Below, in pieces: positions 1 through 7,939 of a stretch of DNA of 33,021 nt (the first letter of the stretch is position 1; each line of letters opens with the position of its first letter). Below the pieces are notes generated by a model. It worked only from the letters and a program-made list of their open reading frames with translations. It searched no databases and had not been told where the DNA came from. Source of the DNA: Verrucomicrobia bacterium UBA6775 (lineage in GTDB: Bacteria > Verrucomicrobiota > Verrucomicrobiia > Limisphaerales > UBA1096); contig DKGH01000205.1 in NCBI GenBank assembly GCA_002453165.1, forward strand, positions 1 through 33,021. Reading direction: 5' to 3'. The translations under genes and the position numbers were made by a program.

Positions 1-246
1 AAAAAATGGTTTCTCGGCCGCAAATCTCCCTCCACTGCTGGCCTTCTGCGACCCGTCGGCCAAAACGAGGCGCGGAAATCTACCAAAGAGAACCCCGATT
101 TCCACAAAAAAATCAGGTTTTTTTATTTATTTTAGCCCCAACGATTTCGCCTGTTTTGGAGTTATCGCGCTTGGCCAAGCGTAATTACGTGACCACACTT
201 GGCCAACTTGATAGCTTCCGCCCCGCTTCGGCTTGGCCAAGCGCCC
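1..246. other. Leader region without a supported gene
   Basis: I see no convincing coding sequence here. Reading frames that cross it are short and have no recognisable protein content. It holds a T-rich stretch at 118-135 and three exact copies of the TTGGCCAA palindrome at 171-178, 199-206 and 233-240, which is the densest non-coding cluster of that motif in the window. It probably carries the promoter of the downstream FGE-like gene, but I cannot point to good -35/-10 boxes. Confidence 0.5.
91..124 (+). terminator. Possible weak intrinsic terminator
   Basis: An imperfect inverted repeat (91-101 against 110-119, with one or two mismatches or bulges) is followed by seven T at 118-124. The shape fits a terminator for a plus-strand gene lying to the left of the window. 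The stem is A/T-rich at its base and imperfect, so this is tentative. Confidence 0.3.
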
Positions 247-1347
247 ATGGTTATGTACGACTCCGCAACCTCCATTGCCCGATTTGCCATCGCGATTCTC
301 ACCGGATCGGCGGTGTTCATGACGGGCTGCTCCGATACTACCACGAATAACTCTCCAGCCGTCTCACAAACTCAGGCCACCGATAACTCACCGGCGATTC
401 AAGCGGTGGGATTCGAAACGGATCAAATGGCTTGGATCCCGGGCGGCACATTCGCGATGGGTTCCGATGACGAAAAACCGGATGAACGCCCCATCCACCA
501 AGTCACCGTGGCCGGGTTTTGGATGGATAAGACAGAAGTCACCAACCGGCAATTTGCCGAATTTGTCAACGAAACCAAATACGTGACGGTGGCAGAGCAA
601 AAGCCGGATCCGCTGGATTTCCCCGGTGTCCCGGCAGACAAGTTGGTGCCCGGTGCCGTGGTGTTCGACCCTCCCCCAGGGAACGTGCCCCTCAACAATC
701 ACCGCGCCTGGTGGGTGTGGCGACAGGGCGCCGACTGGCAGCACCCAACCGGCCCGGACGACTCGATCGATGGCATGGAGGAGCACCCGGTCGTGAACGT
801 TTGCTGGTTCGATGCCATGGCCTACGCCGAATGGATGACCAAGCGCACCGGAGTGACTCACCGATTGCCCACCGAGGCTGAATGGGAGTTTGCCGCCCGG
901 GGTGGTCTCGACGGAAAAAAATACATCTGGGGTGAGGAACTCAAGCCGGACGAAAAATGTATCGCCAACTTTTGGCAAGGCCGTTTTCCGAATCAAAACA
1001 CCACCGAGGACGGCTTCCGCATGTCTGCCCCGGTTGGACAGTTTTCCGCCAACGGCTATGGATTGTACGACATGGCCGGCAACGTTTGGGAATGGTGCAT
1101 GGATTGGTACCGGTCAGACTATTACGAGGAGAGTCCGAAGGATAATCCCAAGGGGCCGGCGACCAGTTTAGACCCGAACGAGCCTAACACGGCCAAGCGT
1201 ATCACCCGTGGCGGTTCATTTCTTTGCAGCGAACTTTACTGCACCGGCTATCGGCCTGCGGCACGGATGAAAACCAGCCCGGACACCGGCCTGAGTCATA
1301 CCGGCTTTCGGCTCGTTGCCGAGGGGTCACCTCCCGAAAAGAAGTAA
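247..1347 (+). CDS. Formylglycine-generating enzyme (SUMF1/FGE-sulfatase family) with lipoprotein-like signal
   Basis: 366 aa from the ATG at 247 (a second ATG lies at 253; an upstream TTG at 199 sits inside a repeat palindrome and is unlikely). The N-terminus has a hydrophobic run ending in MTGC (Cys28), a plausible lipobox, so the protein is probably anchored outside the cytoplasmic membrane. The FGE fold starts at MAWIPGGTFAMGS and continues through the TEVTNRQF, HRLPTEAEWEFAARGG and YDMAGNVWEW signatures. Near the C-terminus, GGSFLCSELYC aligns with the GGSYMCHRSYC active-site segment of human FGE; both cysteines (about Cys327 and Cys332) are present, so a true sulfatase-activating oxidase is possible, not only a binding-type homologue. 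No sulfatase gene is visible in the window. It converges on ftsZ with a 24-nt gap filled by a palindromic repeat. Confidence 0.85.
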   Translation: MVMYDSATSIARFAIAILTGSAVFMTGCSDTTTNNSPAVSQTQATDNSPAIQAVGFETDQMAWIPGGTFAMGSDDEKPDERPIHQVTVAGFWMDKTEVTNRQFAEFVNETKYVTVAEQKPDPLDFPGVPADKLVPGAVVFDPPPGNVPLNNHRAWWVWRQGADWQHPTGPDDSIDGMEEHPVVNVCWFDAMAYAEWMTKRTGVTHRLPTEAEWEFAARGGLDGKKYIWGEELKPDEKCIANFWQGRFPNQNTTEDGFRMSAPVGQFSANGYGLYDMAGNVWEWCMDWYRSDYYEESPKDNPKGPATSLDPNEPNTAKRITRGGSFLCSELYCTGYRPAARMKTSPDTGLSHTGFRLVAEGSPPEKK

Positions 1348-1350
1348 CAA

Positions 1351-1372
1351 GCCAAGCGCTTGGCCAAGCGCT
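1351..1372. repeat. Tandem TTGGCCAAGCGC palindrome between convergent genes
   Basis: The whole gap between the stop of the FGE-like gene and the stop of ftsZ is filled by about two units of the 12-bp repeat. Bases 1355-1372 form a perfect 18-bp palindrome (AGCGCTTGGCCAAGCGCT) that ends on the ftsZ stop codon. Such a hairpin could end transcription in both directions, but there is no T-run on either side. Confidence 0.7.
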
Positions 1373-2718
1373 CAGTTCAATACCATCCCGCGTCGAATGT
1401 ATGTGGGCTGGTCGAGGTCTTCGCCCTTGTGGATGGTTGGTTCACTTTTCTCAAAACGCCCCTTGGACACGATCTCGAGCGGCAGCATTTCCTGCGTGAT
1501 CTTCTTTCGCTTTTTTCGATCCGACTCCTGCCTCGCCGCCGCCTCGATCAGGCTATCCTTGAGTTCCGGCGTGATCGCCTCCGACGTCGGTGCCGGAGGG
1601 GTGTAGGCAAACCCCCCGCGACGCGAACCACCGGAATCCTCCCCCAGCCCCACATAGCTCGTCTCACCGGACGGCATGAAGGTTTCCGTAAAACTCACAT
1701 TCGCCACTTCACTAGACTGGCTTTCGATCGACGCACTCAAATCGGGCTCCACTTCAGTCAACTTGACTTGATGTGCGATCACGACGGTGACCTGCAGGGC
1801 CTCGTCGCGCCCCGGCCCGGATGCCCCGACGACCAAATCCACGGCCGAGGCGTGTTGCTTGATCTCCTCGGTGACCTTGTTCATCTCGGCGAGAGACAAT
1901 TGCTCGCCTCCGGAGAGATGCACCAGGATCGCACTTGCCTCCTGCAACGCCTCCCCACCGCGCGCCGCCGGATGGGCTAGCATTTTCTCCACCGCCGTAG
2001 CAGCACGATCTTCGCCGCTGCCCTCGACGTGAATCACAGAACCGAGACTCTGCCGCCCCTGCACAGCCGACTGTAGGTCTCCAAACGAGACATTCAACAG
2101 GCCCGGCTCGAGGAGCATCCGACTCACCCCGAGCACCGACTCGCAGAGATGACGATTCGCAATCTCGAGCGCATTGTTCAGACTGGTATCAGCACCGGTC
2201 ATCTGCACGACGTCCTGATTTGAAAAATGGAACACCACGTCGGACGCCTGCTTGAGATCGCGCAGGCCACCGGTAGCCTGATTGCACCGGCGGGTGCCCT
2301 CACAATCAAATGGCGTGGCCGCCACCCCGACCACCAGTGCGCCCGACTCCTTGGCCAAACACGCCACAAGCGACGCCGCCCTGGTGCCGGTCCCGCCTCC
2401 CATGCCGGCGATGACAAACACGAGATTCGCCCCCTCGACCAGCTTGGCCAAGCGGTCGCGATCCGACTCCACCGCAGCTCGCGCCAACGCCACATCCCCG
2501 CCCGTGCCCAGCCCACAGGGGATCGCTTGGCCAAGCAGCAGCGTCTTGGATTGGTGACAGCGCGACAGGCTACGATTGTCAGTGTCGAGGGAATGCGACT
2601 CGACGCCTTCCGGGCCGATCATCGCGAGGGTCTCGACCAGTTTCACCCCGGTCTCGCCCAAGCCAATCAGCCGGATGACCGGTTCGCCGCCGCTGAATGT
2701 CTTTTGGTTCTCGGTCAT
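1372..2718 (-). CDS. ftsZ: Cell division protein FtsZ, divergent
   Basis: 448 aa tubulin-like GTPase that forms the division ring; last gene of the dcw cluster. Its ATG overlaps the ftsA stop by 4 nt. The FtsZ core is recognisable: a Rossmann start (VIRLIGLGETG), the tubulin signature GMGGGTGTR at about 105-113, ATPFDCEG, and the T7 loop NVSFGD at about 209-214. Two features are odd. The signature ends in Arg where Gly is usual (GGGTGTG), and the T7 loop has Ser211 where the first catalytic Asp of the usual NxDxAD stands, while the second Asp (214) is kept. The G-loop at the start is also altered (GETGVK in place of GGGGNA). A Lys/Arg-rich linker leads to DLDQPTYIRRG, a good match to the conserved C-terminal peptide that binds FtsA. 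GTP hydrolysis may be altered. It carries three exact palindrome copies in frame (LAKE, RLAKL, LLGQA). Confidence 0.9.
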   Translation of the reverse strand: MTENQKTFSGGEPVIRLIGLGETGVKLVETLAMIGPEGVESHSLDTDNRSLSRCHQSKTLLLGQAIPCGLGTGGDVALARAAVESDRDRLAKLVEGANLVFVIAGMGGGTGTRAASLVACLAKESGALVVGVAATPFDCEGTRRCNQATGGLRDLKQASDVVFHFSNQDVVQMTGADTSLNNALEIANRHLCESVLGVSRMLLEPGLLNVSFGDLQSAVQGRQSLGSVIHVEGSGEDRAATAVEKMLAHPAARGGEALQEASAILVHLSGGEQLSLAEMNKVTEEIKQHASAVDLVVGASGPGRDEALQVTVVIAHQVKLTEVEPDLSASIESQSSEVANVSFTETFMPSGETSYVGLGEDSGGSRRGGFAYTPPAPTSEAITPELKDSLIEAAARQESDRKKRKKITQEMLPLEIVSKGRFEKSEPTIHKGEDLDQPTYIRRGMVLN

Positions 2719-3938
2719 TTTTTCCCTCCGAAGAGTGACGCAAATTGTTTGCGGATTACGCGCCCAAATCCTTCACGCCTCGGCGTGGTTTGCGACTGGA
2801 ACGCGCCGAACTTGATCAAGCCAACCGGCGTGGCGAACTCCGGTTCATCCAGAGCGTTCTTGATCCCACTCACGGTACTCGACCGGCCGATCGCCGCCGG
2901 CAGATTGAACACGTCCCGCGCCAGCCTCGTGATGTACGGCGTGCGTGCGCCACCGCCGCAAAGCACCACGCCCGCACGCAGGTAATCAATCAACCCGGCC
3001 TGCTCGATGTCCTTGGCGATCAGTTCGAATGTCTCCTGCAGGCGCATCGACATGATCATCTGAAGGTGGCCAAGGTTGATCTTTTTTCCGGGAATCACGC
3101 TGTCGGTGGACAGGTCAACGGATCGGTTGTTCGCCTCGGGATCGATGATGGCCGAACCGTGATCAATCTTCAGTTGCTCCGCCCGGCCAAGCGGCACCTT
3201 GAGCCCGTAGGCCAGATCATTGGAAACGTGGTCCCCTCCGACCGCCAGTACGCCGGTGTGCTTGATGACTCCTGCAGAGTAAATCGCATACTCGGTCGTG
3301 CCGGCGCCGAGATCGATCACCAGCGTGCCAAGCTCCTTTTGCTCCGTACTCAGCAGCGCGAGCGAGGAGGCCAGTCCATTGAACGCGATGTTGTCCACCT
3401 CGAGATGCAGTCCGCTGACCAGACGAATGGGATTTTGCAGCCGGTTGTAGCGACCACTGACCACGTGGACGTCGACCTCGATCTTAGCGCCCAGCATGCC
3501 TTCCGGGTTCAGGACGCCGTCCTGACCGTCCACGCGGAAGTGCTGCCGGATCACATGCACAACGGAGTGATCGCTTGGCAGGTTGATTGCCTTGGCGTTT
3601 TTGATGACATCCTGAATGTCGGCGTCGGTGATTTCGCGATCGGCCGAAACGACCGGATGCACGCCGGTGTTGTTGAAGCCCCGCATGTGGCTGCCGCTCA
3701 CGCCGAGAAAAACGGAACGAATCTCGACATCCGCCATGTGCTCGGCCTCGACGATTGCGTTCCGCACGTCCTCCTCAACCAGTGAAGCGTCGACGATCTC
3801 GCCCTTGCGTACTCCACGGGATTTCGACTGGCCGAGGCCGATGATGTTGACGACCTGATTGTCGCTCACCTCTCCCACGGCAACGCATACCTTGGAGGTA
3901 CCGATCTCGAGGCCAACGATGATTTGTGTGTCGCTCAT
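2715..3938 (-). CDS. ftsA: Cell division protein FtsA
   Basis: 407 aa from the ATG at 3938; a TTG at 3956 in the same frame would overlap ftsQ and is less likely. FtsA is an actin-like ATPase that tethers FtsZ to the membrane. Visible motifs are phosphate-1 VGLEIGTSKV at the N-terminus, the 1C-domain region RGVRKGEIVD...VRNAIVEAE, phosphate-2 DLGAGTTEYAIY, and the adenosine motif CGGGARTPYI. The C-terminus RVIRKQFASLFGGKK is a basic amphipathic stretch, as expected for the FtsA membrane-targeting helix. It starts 4 nt after ftsQ and overlaps ftsZ by 4 nt, so translational coupling with ftsZ is likely. It has no exact TTGGCCAA copy. Confidence 0.95.
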   Translation of the reverse strand: MSDTQIIVGLEIGTSKVCVAVGEVSDNQVVNIIGLGQSKSRGVRKGEIVDASLVEEDVRNAIVEAEHMADVEIRSVFLGVSGSHMRGFNNTGVHPVVSADREITDADIQDVIKNAKAINLPSDHSVVHVIRQHFRVDGQDGVLNPEGMLGAKIEVDVHVVSGRYNRLQNPIRLVSGLHLEVDNIAFNGLASSLALLSTEQKELGTLVIDLGAGTTEYAIYSAGVIKHTGVLAVGGDHVSNDLAYGLKVPLGRAEQLKIDHGSAIIDPEANNRSVDLSTDSVIPGKKINLGHLQMIMSMRLQETFELIAKDIEQAGLIDYLRAGVVLCGGGARTPYITRLARDVFNLPAAIGRSSTVSGIKNALDEPEFATPVGLIKFGAFQSQTTPRREGFGRVIRKQFASLFGGKK

Positions 3939-3942
3939 GGGT

Positions 3943-4902
3943 TTATCTGCCGGCAACCTTTCTGCCGTTTCGCGCCTCCTCCGCGATGGTCGGTGAGAGC
4001 ATCCAGCGCACCGGCACGTTGTTGGTCACCGAGAGGTCCATCGTCTCGATGGCAAATCCATATTTTTCACCATGCGCACGGATGCGCGCCCATCGGGAGA
4101 ATTGTTGAGACAACCGGCTGGTCGCGAGGTCGATTTGTCCCCCGTCCCCGGTGGTCACCCGGAGGATGCGCGGCTGTGAGAGGTCCACGACACGAAGGTC
4201 AATCTCTCCCGCGAGGGACGACCGGCGGTATGCCCGAATCAAATTCAACGCCGACTGCAACTTCGGTAAATCAGCGGCACGTCCCGGCGCGAGCGAACGC
4301 AGCGTCTTGAGTTCGATCCCGGCGATGACCGGCAATGACCATTCCGCCTGCTGCTCGGGGATTACCACCGACCGACCGGCGATGGGTGGCATCACATGAC
4401 CGGACTCATCGACCTGAAGCCGCACGCAGTCGTACCCGCCGGGGCCATCCCCGCCGCGTTGCCAAACCCAGATTTGGGCCATTGGCACACGCTCAGTCAC
4501 GCGCACCTGCAGTGTGTCCGGCAAAATCCGCTCGACCGAGGCCATCTTCACACGAGGCGTCAGCTCTATGTTACGCTTAATCCGAAGCAGATCGAGCGAG
4601 AGCAAGTTGTCTCCCTTCCGCACGCCACCCCAGTCCTGCAACTGGTTTTCGCTGATGATCCCATCCGTGCGGTAATCCATCTCCGTCACGGCAAATGATT
4701 CGTTTTCGTAAACCAATCGATCCAGCGCAAAGCCACCGCCCAGCCAGCTCACGAGGACCAACGCCACGAGGGCCACCGCCAGTGCTACGACCGAGCGCAG
4801 CCAACGCAGCCGCTCCCGCCGGGTCTGCTGCGATTGCACCTTGACCGACAACACATTCTTTTGTGTCGTCTTTTTGTTTCGCCGTCTGGATTTCAATGCC
4901 AT
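3943..4902 (-). CDS. ftsQ: Cell division protein FtsQ (POTRA domain)
   Basis: 319 aa from the ATG at 4902, one base after the ddl stop at 4904; an upstream in-frame start would overlap ddl by about 76 nt. The N-terminus is very basic (MALKSRRRNKK), followed by a single transmembrane segment (VVALAVALVALVLVSWLGGG), then a POTRA domain (FAVTEMDYRTDG ... GDNLLSLDL ... ILPDTLQVRVTERVP) and a beta-rich C-terminal region. This is the topology of FtsQ/DivIB, the divisome scaffold that links FtsL/FtsB to the ring. Identity rests on topology, POTRA pattern and position between ddl and ftsA more than on strong sequence conservation, which is normal for the family. Confidence 0.88.
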   Translation of the reverse strand: MALKSRRRNKKTTQKNVLSVKVQSQQTRRERLRWLRSVVALAVALVALVLVSWLGGGFALDRLVYENESFAVTEMDYRTDGIISENQLQDWGGVRKGDNLLSLDLLRIKRNIELTPRVKMASVERILPDTLQVRVTERVPMAQIWVWQRGGDGPGGYDCVRLQVDESGHVMPPIAGRSVVIPEQQAEWSLPVIAGIELKTLRSLAPGRAADLPKLQSALNLIRAYRRSSLAGEIDLRVVDLSQPRILRVTTGDGGQIDLATSRLSQQFSRWARIRAHGEKYGFAIETMDLSVTNNVPVRWMLSPTIAEEARNGRKVAGR

Positions 4903-4903
4903 G

Positions 4904-5833
4904 TCAAATTGGTTCCGGTTGAGCCATCTGCCCAGCCGGCTCGAGCGCCAAGTCCACAAGCCGCTGGCACAACTCAACAAAACTCATGCCTGCCGCCTTG
5001 GCCGCCTTGGGCAGCAAACTGGTTTCCGTCATGCCGGGCAGCGTGTTGACTTCCAGCAGCACCGGCTCGCCGCAATCGCGCACGATGAAATCCACCCGCG
5101 CATAGCTGCCACCGCCCACAGCAGTCAGCGCTTGGCCAGCCGCGGTTTGGATTCGCAGCGTGGTCGCTTCATCGAACTCCGCCGGGCATATGTACTCGGT
5201 GGCCCCGGTGGTGTATTTGTTCGTGTAATCGTACGCCCCGGTCTTTGGTCGAATCTCCACCACCGGCAGCGGCTCACCGCCCACGATGCCCACCGTGACC
5301 TCGCGGCCGACGACTTTCTCCTCCACCAAGACCGGCCCACCGTGAGCCATCGCCTTGGCCAAGGCGCTTGGCCAAGCAGAGGCGCTGTCCACAAATTCCA
5401 GCCCGATGCTCGAGCCCTGAGCTACCGGCTTGAGCACCAACGGCAGCGTCAGGCCAAGCGGCAGCTCCGCACCATCCTCCTCGATCACCACATCGTTGGC
5501 CGTGGCAAGGCCGAGCGCTGCGCACACCCGCTTGGTTTGAACCTTGTCAAAAGCCAATCGGCTCACCTCGGCACTGCATCCGGTGTACGGTGTGCCAAGC
5601 GCGTCCAATTCGGACTGCACCGTGCCGTCCTCTCCGTAGGTGCCGTGCAGCGCGAGGAAGACCACGTCCACGTTGGGCGGTAGTTGAAACGTGCCATCGA
5701 CCGGATCCACCTCGACCACGCGGTGGCCGGCCTCCCGCAACGATTCCGCAACCGCAGCACCCGAACGCAGCGACACCTCCCGCTCCGGGGATGGCCCGCC
5801 CAGCATCACACAAATGTCCAGCGCCTCAGTCAT
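4904..5833 (-). CDS. ddl: D-alanine--D-alanine ligase
   Basis: 309 aa ATP-grasp enzyme that makes the D-Ala-D-Ala dipeptide added by MurF. The start at 5833 gives MTEALDICVMLGGPSPEREVSLRSG, the usual Ddl N-terminus; earlier in-frame codons lie deep inside murB. It overlaps murB by 8 nt. Motifs include HGTYGEDGTVQ, the ATP-grasp loop GSSIGLEFV, and the metal-binding C-terminal LLEVNTLPGMTETSLLP. Between ATP-grasp elements the sequence SAWPSALAKAMAHGG is encoded by two adjacent palindrome copies (5355-5376) in different frames. The region fits without an obvious length change, which suggests that the repeat replaced or drifted into helix codons. Confidence 0.95.
   Translation of the reverse strand: MTEALDICVMLGGPSPEREVSLRSGAAVAESLREAGHRVVEVDPVDGTFQLPPNVDVVFLALHGTYGEDGTVQSELDALGTPYTGCSAEVSRLAFDKVQTKRVCAALGLATANDVVIEEDGAELPLGLTLPLVLKPVAQGSSIGLEFVDSASAWPSALAKAMAHGGPVLVEEKVVGREVTVGIVGGEPLPVVEIRPKTGAYDYTNKYTTGATEYICPAEFDEATTLRIQTAAGQALTAVGGGSYARVDFIVRDCGEPVLLEVNTLPGMTETSLLPKAAKAAGMSFVELCQRLVDLALEPAGQMAQPEPI
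5355..5376. repeat. Two adjacent TTGGCCAA copies inside ddl
   Basis: Exact cores at 5355-5362 and 5368-5375 are separated by GGCGC, a 13-bp spacing (12-bp unit plus one base). Because of the extra base the two copies are read in different frames, giving AWPS and LAK in Ddl. Confidence 0.8.
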
Positions 5834-6779
5834 GTTCCACAGTTTTCCCGATGATCTGCACCTCGGTCTTGAGTACGATGCCGCGCTCATCCAGCACACG
5901 CTGCCGGATGCGGTCGATCAACTTCAAAATATCCGCCGCCGTGGCCCCGCCTTTGTTGATGATGAAATTGCCGTGCTCCTCCGACACCATCGCGCCGCCT
6001 TCGCTTTTTCCCTTCAGGCCAAGTTCGTCGATCAACTTGCCGGCTGGAATGGCTTCCGGATTCTTAAAAATACAACCGGCACTACGGGCCGCCGGCTGGC
6101 TGTCCCAGCGTTTTTGACTGTACGCCGCCATGCGCTCGGCGATCGCCTCCGCACTGTCCGGACGACCGCGCAGCACCGCTCCAAGCGCGATCTGGTTTTT
6201 CAAAAGCGGACAGCTTCGATAGGAAAACTCGATGTCACTCCCGGCCATCTCGAACACCTCGCCGGCTTTGTCCATGAAGCTCATGCCCTCGACGATCTCG
6301 ACCATCTCGCTCCCCATCGCACCGGCATTCATCCGCATCCCGCCGCCAATGCTCCCGGGGATCCCCTCGAGGAATTCCATCCCGGCAAGGCAGCTACGCC
6401 TGGCCTCGGCGGCCACTTTTTTCATCCGCGCACCAGCCCCACAGCGGATGCGTTCGCCATCCGTCTCGATGGCAACAAACGGCTCACCACAAAGTCGCAC
6501 TGTCAGCCCGCGCACTCCACTGTCGATCACGAGAAAATTGGAGCCCAGCCCGAGCACCGTCACCGGCAAATTGTACTCGCGGCAGACTCGCACAAGCGCC
6601 GCCAGCCCCTCGATCGTGTTTGGCTCTGCATACCAGTCCGCCGCACCGCCCGCACGCAGCGTGGTTTTCTCGCCAAGCGGCGCGTCCTTCAGCACTTCCG
6701 TGGCATCATCCGCTGCCGATTCAAACAGCGACTTCAGATCAGGTTGACCGACCGCCGGCTCCACTGCGCTCAGGCTCAT
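5826..6779 (-). CDS. murB: UDP-N-acetylenolpyruvoylglucosamine reductase MurB
   Basis: 317 aa from the ATG at 6779, which overlaps the murG stop by 4 nt; upstream in-frame sequence is the shadow of murG. MurB is a FAD enzyme that reduces UDP-GlcNAc-enolpyruvate to UDP-MurNAc. Visible are the FAD-binding LGLGSNFLVID, GAGARMKKVA and GIPGSIGGGMRMNAGAMG, and the active-site segment RSAGCIFKNP. In that segment Cys stands where E. coli has the proton-donating Ser; the Cys form occurs in several phyla. It lacks the extra loop of the long E. coli type, so it looks like a type II enzyme. It occupies the place where murC normally stands between murG and ddl. Confidence 0.95.
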   Translation of the reverse strand: MSLSAVEPAVGQPDLKSLFESAADDATEVLKDAPLGEKTTLRAGGAADWYAEPNTIEGLAALVRVCREYNLPVTVLGLGSNFLVIDSGVRGLTVRLCGEPFVAIETDGERIRCGAGARMKKVAAEARRSCLAGMEFLEGIPGSIGGGMRMNAGAMGSEMVEIVEGMSFMDKAGEVFEMAGSDIEFSYRSCPLLKNQIALGAVLRGRPDSAEAIAERMAAYSQKRWDSQPAARSAGCIFKNPEAIPAGKLIDELGLKGKSEGGAMVSEEHGNFIINKGGATAADILKLIDRIRQRVLDERGIVLKTEVQIIGKTVEHD

Positions 6780-7939
6780 GCCGCCACCTCCCTTGGTTTG
6801 GGCACGGGGATGAACAGGTCGTCCATCTCCGGGTTTTCCCACTGGCACACTTCGTAAATTCGTTGGACCACTTCTTCCGTCGCCTGGTCGGCTTTCCATC
6901 GCAGCATCGCCTCCGACATTTTCTTCAGCGTGTTCGGTTTGCGGAACAACTCCCTGAACTGCGTCAGCAGCAGCTTGGAAGTCAGTTGCTTTTGGTGAAA
7001 ACACCGCGCCGCCCCCATCTCGACGAACGTCCGTGCGTTCAACCGCTGGTGATCGTCCACAGCGGCCGGATACGGCACGAGTATGGCCGGCAGTTCCATC
7101 GCGGAAAACTCGGCCAATGACGAGGCCCCCGAGCGACTCACGGCCAAATCCGCCGCACCAAGCGCGTATTCCATCTCAGTCAAAAACGGACGCACCACCG
7201 CCCGCAGGCCAAGCGCATCGTAGGCCTCCCGGACCGGGTTCAACTCCCGGTTGCCGGTCAGGTGAATGTACTGCAACTTCGGCAGCGACTTGGCCAAGCG
7301 AGGCAGTGCATCAAGTATCGCCTGATTGATCGACTCCGCTCCCTGGCTACCACCCATCACGAGCAGCACCGGCTGGTCATCCGCCAAGCCAAGCACCGTC
7401 CTGGCATCCGGCTTGGGTACCGGCTCCATCGTGGCGCGCACCGGCATGCCGGTCGCACGAACACCGGCGCCGGACACACCCGACATGGCATCGGGAAATT
7501 GCACGAACACCTCGTCCGCCAGTGGCGATAGCAGCTTGACCGCGCGCCCCGGCACGGCGTTGGCTTCGTGCAGGAAAATCTTCGCACCCATCATCTTGCC
7601 GACGATCACCGGCGGCGCGCTGGTGAACCCGCCCATCGCCAGCACGACCGAAGGACGTTGTTCACGGAACAGTTTGCGACAACGGCCAAGCGACTGAAAA
7701 AAACGGAAGGTAAACTTGGGCAGGTTGCCGGACAGGCCCACCACCGGCAGCGGCTCGACATCCATCCCGTAGGCGGACTTCACCGCAGTCTGGTCAACCT
7801 CCTTCGGGCTGACGAGCAGCGTGACCTCACAACCCCGCGCCACAAGCGCGTCCCCTACGGCGATCCCCGGGAACAGGTGCCCCCCGGTTCCTCCGCAGGC
7901 GATGGCAACGCGCTTGGCCAAGGGCTTGTTCATCGTCAT
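6776..7939 (-). CDS. murG: UDP-GlcNAc:lipid I N-acetylglucosaminyltransferase MurG
   Basis: 387 aa from the ATG at 7939, which overlaps the ftsW stop by 4 nt; a second ATG at 7933 is possible. Longer in-frame upstream sequence is only the opposite reading of ftsW. MurG is a GT-B glycosyltransferase that converts lipid I to lipid II at the inner face of the membrane. The donor/acceptor loop IACGGTGGHLFPG, the second glycine-rich loop MGGSQGAESIN, and the C-terminal donor-site block SRSGASSLAEFSAMELPAI are clear. Palindrome copies at 7290 and 7914 encode RLAKS and PLAKR. The latter lies directly before the first beta strand. Confidence 0.95.
   Translation of the reverse strand: MTMNKPLAKRVAIACGGTGGHLFPGIAVGDALVARGCEVTLLVSPKEVDQTAVKSAYGMDVEPLPVVGLSGNLPKFTFRFFQSLGRCRKLFREQRPSVVLAMGGFTSAPPVIVGKMMGAKIFLHEANAVPGRAVKLLSPLADEVFVQFPDAMSGVSGAGVRATGMPVRATMEPVPKPDARTVLGLADDQPVLLVMGGSQGAESINQAILDALPRLAKSLPKLQYIHLTGNRELNPVREAYDALGLRAVVRPFLTEMEYALGAADLAVSRSGASSLAEFSAMELPAILVPYPAAVDDHQRLNARTFVEMGAARCFHQKQLTSKLLLTQFRELFRKPNTLKKMSEAMLRWKADQATEEVVQRIYEVCQWENPEMDDLFIPVPKPREVAA

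Noticed and set aside
5691..6857. Open frame of 388 codons on the plus strand
   Set aside because: Antisense to murB and ddl, which carry all expected motifs; the plus reading is rich in His/Arg/Pro/Gln with no recognisable domain.
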